DNA of 17,122 bases from CAYVQU01 sp964453155. GTDB lineage: Bacteria; Chloroflexota; Anaerolineae; Anaerolineales; UBA11858. This document shows, in pieces, positions 13,681 through 17,122 of the stretch; position 1 is the stretch's first letter; every line of letters starts with the position of its first letter. The notes under the pieces were generated by a model. It was not told the DNA's origin. It ran no database searches and saw nothing but the letters and a program-made list of their open reading frames with translations. The DNA is taken from assembly GCA_964453155.1 (NCBI GenBank), contig CAYVQU010000110.1, forward strand, positions 1-17,122, given 5' to 3'. Made by a program: the position numbers and the translations under genes.

Positions 13681-14046
13681 ATGGAACTCAAACAACTCGG
13701 ATCAGCTCAATACATCGCCCTGGAAACTTTCAAGAAAAATGGAACTAGCGTCAACACACCGGTGTGGGTCGCACCGCAAGGAGATAAACTCTACGTTTGG
13801 ACTGAAGCAACCAGTTGGAAGGTCAAACGCATTCGGAACAACTCCCAAGTTCGGTTGGCTGAAAGTGATGCCATCGGCAATCCCAAGAGTGAGTGGGTGA
13901 CTGCCCAAACCCAAGTTCTGGATTCAGATGAAGATATCCGGCAAGTGGAGAAACTCTTCAAATCCAAATATCGATTTCAATTTACACTGTGGAAATTGCG
14001 GGGCAGGAAAAATAAACACGTGGCAATAGAAATTATGAATAGATAG
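13681..14046 (+). CDS. PPOX-class, probably F420-dependent oxidoreductase
   Basis: A 121-residue split-barrel protein. It starts with YIALETFKKNGTSVNTPVWV (residues 11-30), followed by KLYVWTEATSWKVKRIRNN and VRLAESD, and ends with a basic tail (KLRGRKNKHVAIEI). This order and length match the small PPOX-class F420-dependent group (TIGR03666 type), where the K-x-x-R-I-R-x-N segment contacts the cofactor. Its reaction is probably reduction of an unknown small molecule. AAGGA lies about 8 nt upstream of the ATG. It is divergent from the cysteine-rich Fe-S gene and convergent with pcp, and is likely monocistronic. Use of F420 rather than FMN is from family resemblance and is not shown by the sequence. 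Confidence 0.8.
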   Translation: MELKQLGSAQYIALETFKKNGTSVNTPVWVAPQGDKLYVWTEATSWKVKRIRNNSQVRLAESDAIGNPKSEWVTAQTQVLDSDEDIRQVEKLFKSKYRFQFTLWKLRGRKNKHVAIEIMNR

Positions 14047-14081
14047 TTGGTTGGTTAGTGAGAACAAACATCAAACCAACT
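14045..14081. terminator. weak inverted repeat between convergent stops
   Basis: AGTTGGTT (14045-14052) and AACCAACT (14074-14081) are 8-bp arms separated by 21 nt and span the region between the stops of the PPOX gene and pcp. There is no T tract and the loop is long, so termination is only a possibility. Confidence 0.3.
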
Positions 14082-14670
14082 CTAGAAGCAATTCAACTAC
14101 TACGTCAACCAACATCTGCGTAGATAGTTCTCCATTAGGGGCTTCTTTTGGCATCAGGGGGATGTGGATAAACCCATAGCGAGTATCCCGTTCGGTTGTG
14201 ACAATCTCATGGGCGGCGGCATAGAAAACCGCATTACAGATGTAGGCCCCCGCATGATTCGATATTTCGGTGGGGATGCTAGCATTTTGTAGAAAATCCC
14301 GAATCGCTAGCAAAGGTAAATTTGAATAATAAGCCAAGGGGGCATTTGGGAAAATCAATTCCCCTTCGGGAGTATTTCCGGCATTATCGGGTTGGTGCGT
14401 GTCTTTCAAATTTAGGGCGACCCGTTCCGGGCAAACTTTTTCTCGCCGAGCAGCCACCCCAAATGAAATCAGAATTTCTGGCTCATACTGGCGGATGAGT
14501 ATCTGTATCCGGTCGACTGCATCCGAATAAACCACGGGCAAGATCTCAGTTTCTAGCCTGAACTCATCAATAATATCTTTCCGCCGCTCAAGTTCTTCAA
14601 TTAAAGCCTGGGAGGGGTTTTTCTCAACATCTCCAAATGGGCCAAATCCTGTCAGCAATATGGTTTTCAT
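14071..14670 (-). CDS. pcp: pyroglutamyl-peptidase I (peptidase C15)
   Basis: A 199-residue cytoplasmic cysteine peptidase that removes N-terminal pyroglutamate from peptides. The N-terminus LLTGFGPFGDVEKNPS (residues 5-20) is the family signature. The catalytic triad is present: Glu82 (CPERVALN), Cys145 (HAGAYIC) and His169 (GFIHI), each one residue from the numbering of the characterised Bacillus enzyme (Glu81, Cys144, His168). It is slightly shorter than typical (about 215) because the C-terminal tail is short. ATG 14668-14670 has GAGG about 8 nt upstream. It is divergent from the MEMO1-like gene, with an 87-bp shared intergenic region. Confidence 0.93.
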   Translation of the reverse strand: MKTILLTGFGPFGDVEKNPSQALIEELERRKDIIDEFRLETEILPVVYSDAVDRIQILIRQYEPEILISFGVAARREKVCPERVALNLKDTHQPDNAGNTPEGELIFPNAPLAYYSNLPLLAIRDFLQNASIPTEISNHAGAYICNAVFYAAAHEIVTTERDTRYGFIHIPLMPKEAPNGELSTQMLVDVVVELLLELV

Positions 14671-14697
14671 TTTTGATCCTCAATAGAAATTTTGCGC

Positions 14698-14706
14698 ATT
14701 GTACCA
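14698..14706 (-). promoter_or_regulatory. candidate extended -10 promoter for pcp
   Basis: On the minus strand the sequence reads TGGTACAAT, an extended -10 (TGn plus TACAAT), 27 bp upstream of the pcp ATG. No good -35 is visible, as is usual for extended -10 promoters. Position and form support it, but only weakly. Confidence 0.4.
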
Positions 14707-14757
14707 GTAAATTAAGAGTAAAATGTAGATAAAAAATATCACCCCAAGGAGACCAAC

Positions 14758-15633
14758 ATGGATGAATTAGATCGGGATCAACTACAAAATGATATTCTGG
14801 CGATGTACGAGCGCGAACATCAAGAACTTGGAGAGGCAGGCACCCTGGAATTATTGGAGCAGGGCCGCGAATATGATTTGTCAGGAACACTCTCAGCCGG
14901 TGGTGTGATCGTGTTTCCCCATACAGGTGTAGCCGACTGTGGTCACCAGATTGCGACTGCAGTTCATGCCTGCCTAGATAGCGGGGCTGACAAAGTTTTG
15001 GTCATCAGCGTACTGCATGCCTTTACAGATGAAATGCAAACTGCCCGCGTGCAAGTTGCCGCGGGTGAAGACCCATCCCAATTCCACCATTGGGGGATTC
15101 AGGGACCCGGGTTGGAGGGATTACAGAGTTGGAAGAGTGATCACGTTTTGATGAGTTGGCGCCATCTGTGGAAGGCTGAAACCAAACGACGCGGGATTGC
15201 CGGACCCGAGGTGATCGAACGGTACCCCTATCTGGCCGGTGGCAAACCCGAAAATCTCCCCGGTTTTGATGAATTGGCTCAGATTGCCAAAGACGCCGTC
15301 ATCGTCTCTACCGCCGATCCCTTCCACCACGGCATCGGTTACGGCGACACTCCCGAAAACTCCTACTACCCTGAAGAGGGTGGGCTGGAACTTGCTGAGA
15401 AAACCATCCAAGAGGGTATCGACATCTTAGCCCGCGGCGATTATTGGGGCTACAACCAACACTGCGTTGACGCTAAATCAGATGCCCGCGATGCCGGGCA
15501 AGTTTTCCGCTATCTGCGCGGCCCGATGGCAGGCAAAATCCTGAATTTATCGGTCAGCCACGCGGGAGATTTGTACAAAACGCCCCCACCTACTTGGGTG
15601 GCTGGGGCCTTGATCGAGTGGCAATTGACTTAA
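14758..15633 (+). CDS. MEMO1-family protein
   Basis: A 291-residue protein of the MEMO1/class III extradiol dioxygenase-like fold. The metal-site residues line up with those described for human MEMO1 (His49, His81, Asp189, His192, Cys244): here His55 (FPHTG), His87 (VLHAF), Asp197 and His200 (DPFHHGIGYGD) and Cys246 (NQHCVD). The 32-residue spacing of the first two and the 3-residue spacing of Asp to His are identical. Bacterial and archaeal relatives often accompany AMMECR1 and a radical SAM protein, but neither is in this window. Its reaction is not known. ATG 14758 has AAGGAG 8 nt upstream. It is divergent from pcp, and its 3' flank leads to the insertion sequence. Confidence 0.82.
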   Translation: MDELDRDQLQNDILAMYEREHQELGEAGTLELLEQGREYDLSGTLSAGGVIVFPHTGVADCGHQIATAVHACLDSGADKVLVISVLHAFTDEMQTARVQVAAGEDPSQFHHWGIQGPGLEGLQSWKSDHVLMSWRHLWKAETKRRGIAGPEVIERYPYLAGGKPENLPGFDELAQIAKDAVIVSTADPFHHGIGYGDTPENSYYPEEGGLELAEKTIQEGIDILARGDYWGYNQHCVDAKSDARDAGQVFRYLRGPMAGKILNLSVSHAGDLYKTPPPTWVAGALIEWQLT

Positions 15634-15733
15634 AAGGCCTGAGCAGGTTTGCAGGAGTGTATTGAAGGGCGAATTTTCTATCTTGCTGTAAATACGCTGC
15701 TAACCTGGTAAAAAAGTGTAGTCTTTCATAATC

Positions 15734-15770
15734 TCATGCCCCCTGGGTGATAACAAAAAGTCATGCCCCC
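15734..15770 (+). repeat. direct repeats in the insertion-sequence left end
   Basis: TCATGCCCCC occurs at 15734-15743 and 15761-15770, 27 bp apart start to start. The spacing of about 2.5 helical turns fits two binding sites for a transposase HTH. Confidence 0.6.
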
Positions 15771-15828
15771 CGAACTTGACAACTGATGAAGGGTCAGGGT
15801 ATTCCTAACGCCAAAAAGGAAGGAATAG

Positions 15829-17097
15829 ATGCCTGCGACCCAAGAAACAACGATAGGGGAGCGACGCGAAATGATACGCTTAGCGGAAGAAGGGCACACG
15901 TATGAGCGGGTAGCAGAGCAGGTAAAGGTATCATATTGGACTGCCCGGAAGTGGATCCGGATCGGGAAGAAAGAAGGGGTGGAAAATTTAGCAAGCTGGT
16001 ATGGAAGACCAAGAGCAGGGCCGCTAGGAGGATATGATCGGCAGATCAAGTATAAGGTGTTGCGGATGAAGCGGAAGCATCCTGGCTGGGGAGCGGAGTA
16101 TGTGCTGAAGAGACTGAAGGAAGATGATGGGTTGAAAGGTAAACAGCTACCGAGTGGGATGACAATCTGGAGATACTGGCGAAGCTTTGGGGAGCGATTA
16201 TTTGAGAAGCGAGAAAAGCCAAAGTCGGAGATCAAGAGATCGGAAGTACCGCATGGGGTGTGGCAAATGGATGCGAAAGAATCGCTGCAAATACCTGGGG
16301 TGGGAATGGTGAGTATCAACCAGGCGAGGGATGAGTATGGAAGAGTAACAGTGATGCATCAAGTACATGCGGAACCGAAAGGAGGGCGACAAAAGGCGCC
16401 AATGTCGAGTGAGACAGCCTATGAAGACTGTCGGATAGCGTTTACAAAATGGGGAATGCCAGAAGCGATCCAAACGGATCGAGACACGATCTATGTAGAC
16501 AGTGGAAAAAGTCCGTTTCCGAATAAGATTGTGCTGTGGTGGGTGGGGTTGGGTATTGAGCACCGGTTGATACCGAGGAGAACGCCGAAGCGAAACGGAA
16601 TAGTGGAGAGAAGTCATCGGACGCTGAATGAACGGACATTATCAGGCCAGGAGTTCGCAAGTGCCGCAGCCTTGCAGAAGCAGGTCGATGCCGATTGGCA
16701 AGAACTGAATCATGAATGCCCAACGCGAGCAAGGGGGTGTAATGGCAAACCGCCGCTGGAAGCACATCCGGAGATGCTGGAGACGAAAAGACCCTACCGG
16801 CCGGAATGGGAACTGGAAATATTCGATCTCAAGCGAGTAGATACCTATTTGGCGGAGTTCACCTGGATCAGGACCGCGACAATGGTGGGGCAAGTACGGA
16901 TGAGGAATATTCGATACAGCCTTGGGTATGCGTGGGCAGGACAGAAAGTATCGGTCAAGTATGATCCCGAAAAGCGCCAGTTTGTGTTCAGACAGATCCG
17001 CTCAGAAACTCGAAAAGGGAGAAGTCAGTCTAAGCTAGAACCAGTGCGGCGGGATGTCAATAATCTAACGGTGACTCTACTGCAAAAAGGGTGCTAG
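15829..17097 (+). CDS. IS481-like DDE transposase
   Basis: A 422-residue transposase. The N-terminal helix-turn-helix lies at residues ~10-60 (IRLAEEGHTYERVAEQ, then SYWTARKWIRIGKKEG). The integrase core follows with the DDE triad: Asp148 (VWQMDAKE), Asp217 (IQTDRDTIY) and Glu260 (NGIVERSHRTLNE). The second Asp to Glu distance is somewhat long for the family, with an aromatic insertion (PFPNKIVLWWVG) between them. All catalytic residues are intact and there is no frameshift, so the copy may be active. ATG 15829 follows AAGGAAGGA. The last eight codons and the stop are within the 50-bp sequence also found inverted at the window start. Confidence 0.92.
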   Translation: MPATQETTIGERREMIRLAEEGHTYERVAEQVKVSYWTARKWIRIGKKEGVENLASWYGRPRAGPLGGYDRQIKYKVLRMKRKHPGWGAEYVLKRLKEDDGLKGKQLPSGMTIWRYWRSFGERLFEKREKPKSEIKRSEVPHGVWQMDAKESLQIPGVGMVSINQARDEYGRVTVMHQVHAEPKGGRQKAPMSSETAYEDCRIAFTKWGMPEAIQTDRDTIYVDSGKSPFPNKIVLWWVGLGIEHRLIPRRTPKRNGIVERSHRTLNERTLSGQEFASAAALQKQVDADWQELNHECPTRARGCNGKPPLEAHPEMLETKRPYRPEWELEIFDLKRVDTYLAEFTWIRTATMVGQVRMRNIRYSLGYAWAGQKVSVKYDPEKRQFVFRQIRSETRKGRSQSKLEPVRRDVNNLTVTLLQKGC

Positions 17098-17122
17098 ACC
17101 CTCCTCAAAACAGCAAAAGTTT
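17073..17122. repeat. 50-bp inverted copy of the window start
   Basis: Exact reverse complement of 1-50. It begins within the last codons of the transposase, includes its TAG stop (17095-17097) and runs to the window end. GGGT-GCTAG-ACCC (17089-17101) forms a short stem inside it. See the entry for 1-50. Confidence 0.9.

Larger units (their letters stand above)
15717..17122 (+). mobile_element. IS481-like insertion sequence, right end outside the window
   Basis: The element consists of a transposase gene (15829-17097) with a non-coding left end of about 110 bp. A TGTAGTC at 15717 is a plausible left tip, since IS481-type ends often start TGT; this is inference. Two direct copies of TCATGCCCCC (15734-15743 and 15761-15770) resemble transposase binding sites in the left end. 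No inverted copy of that motif occurs before 17122, so the right terminal repeat probably lies beyond the window. The coding strand is unusually purine-rich compared with neighbouring genes, consistent with foreign origin. Confidence 0.75.

Noticed and set aside
15726..16319. A 197-residue minus-strand frame within the insertion sequence
   Set aside because: It is an antisense shadow of the purine-rich transposase gene, with Ser/Pro/Phe-rich residues and no motif.
1..17122. The 50-bp matching ends as proof of a circular element
   Set aside because: The copies are inverted, not direct, so they cannot close the sequence into a circle.

Overview
The window looks like a scaffold from an environmental genome, most likely an uncultured Chloroflexota (Anaerolineae-like) bacterium. 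That placement is an inference from gene style: a predicted F420-type PPOX protein, several orphan iron-sulfur proteins, many short transcription units of household 'odd job' enzymes, and abundant short palindromic intergenic repeats. No rRNA, tRNA or marker gene is present to test it. Base composition is moderate. There is one 100-base run of N (11285-11384), which is a scaffold gap, and the two ends of the window are exact 50-bp inverted copies of each other.

Layout. 50-1604 (minus): a three-gene membrane operon ending in an ICMT/DUF1295-type methyltransferase. 1646-2506 (plus): an RNase Z-like metallo-beta-lactamase-fold hydrolase, which shares its stop tetranucleotide CTAG with the convergent gene. 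2503-4802 (minus): a zinc-ribbon/DUF3592-like membrane protein followed by an alpha/beta hydrolase fused to a polytopic membrane domain. 4803-5132: a repeat-like palindromic region, then a promoter and a leader hairpin. 5133-6152 (plus): an NAD-dependent epimerase/dehydratase. 6262-7056 (minus): an AadA-like nucleotidyltransferase flanked by two large inverted repeats. 7160-11212 (minus): a likely four-gene unit transcribed as MFS exporter, dicluster Fe-S protein, Nim/PPOX flavoprotein and double GNAT acetyltransferase. Its leader carries a 7-bp tandem array that runs into the gap. 11584-12168 (plus): an XRE-family regulator with a DUF4870-like membrane domain, preceded by a very clean operator-like palindrome on its promoter and followed by a strong terminator. 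12227-13519 (minus): a very cysteine-rich ferredoxin-like protein. 13681-14046 (plus): a small PPOX protein. 14071-14670 (minus): pyroglutamyl-peptidase I. 14758-15633 (plus): a MEMO1-family protein with the metal-site residues conserved. 15717-17122: an IS481-like insertion sequence whose right end lies outside the window.

How the genes work together. Most are independent metabolic or stress functions. The best functional grouping is the 7160-11212 unit (export, redox and acetylation), which would fit handling of a small toxic molecule, but that is inference. The most defined regulatory circuit is the membrane-tethered XRE protein with its own palindromic operator. I did not find a clear defence system, biosynthetic cluster or CRISPR array. 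The most unusual items are the cysteine-rich protein at 12227-13519, the operator/regulator pair, the orphan Memo protein and the inverted window ends.
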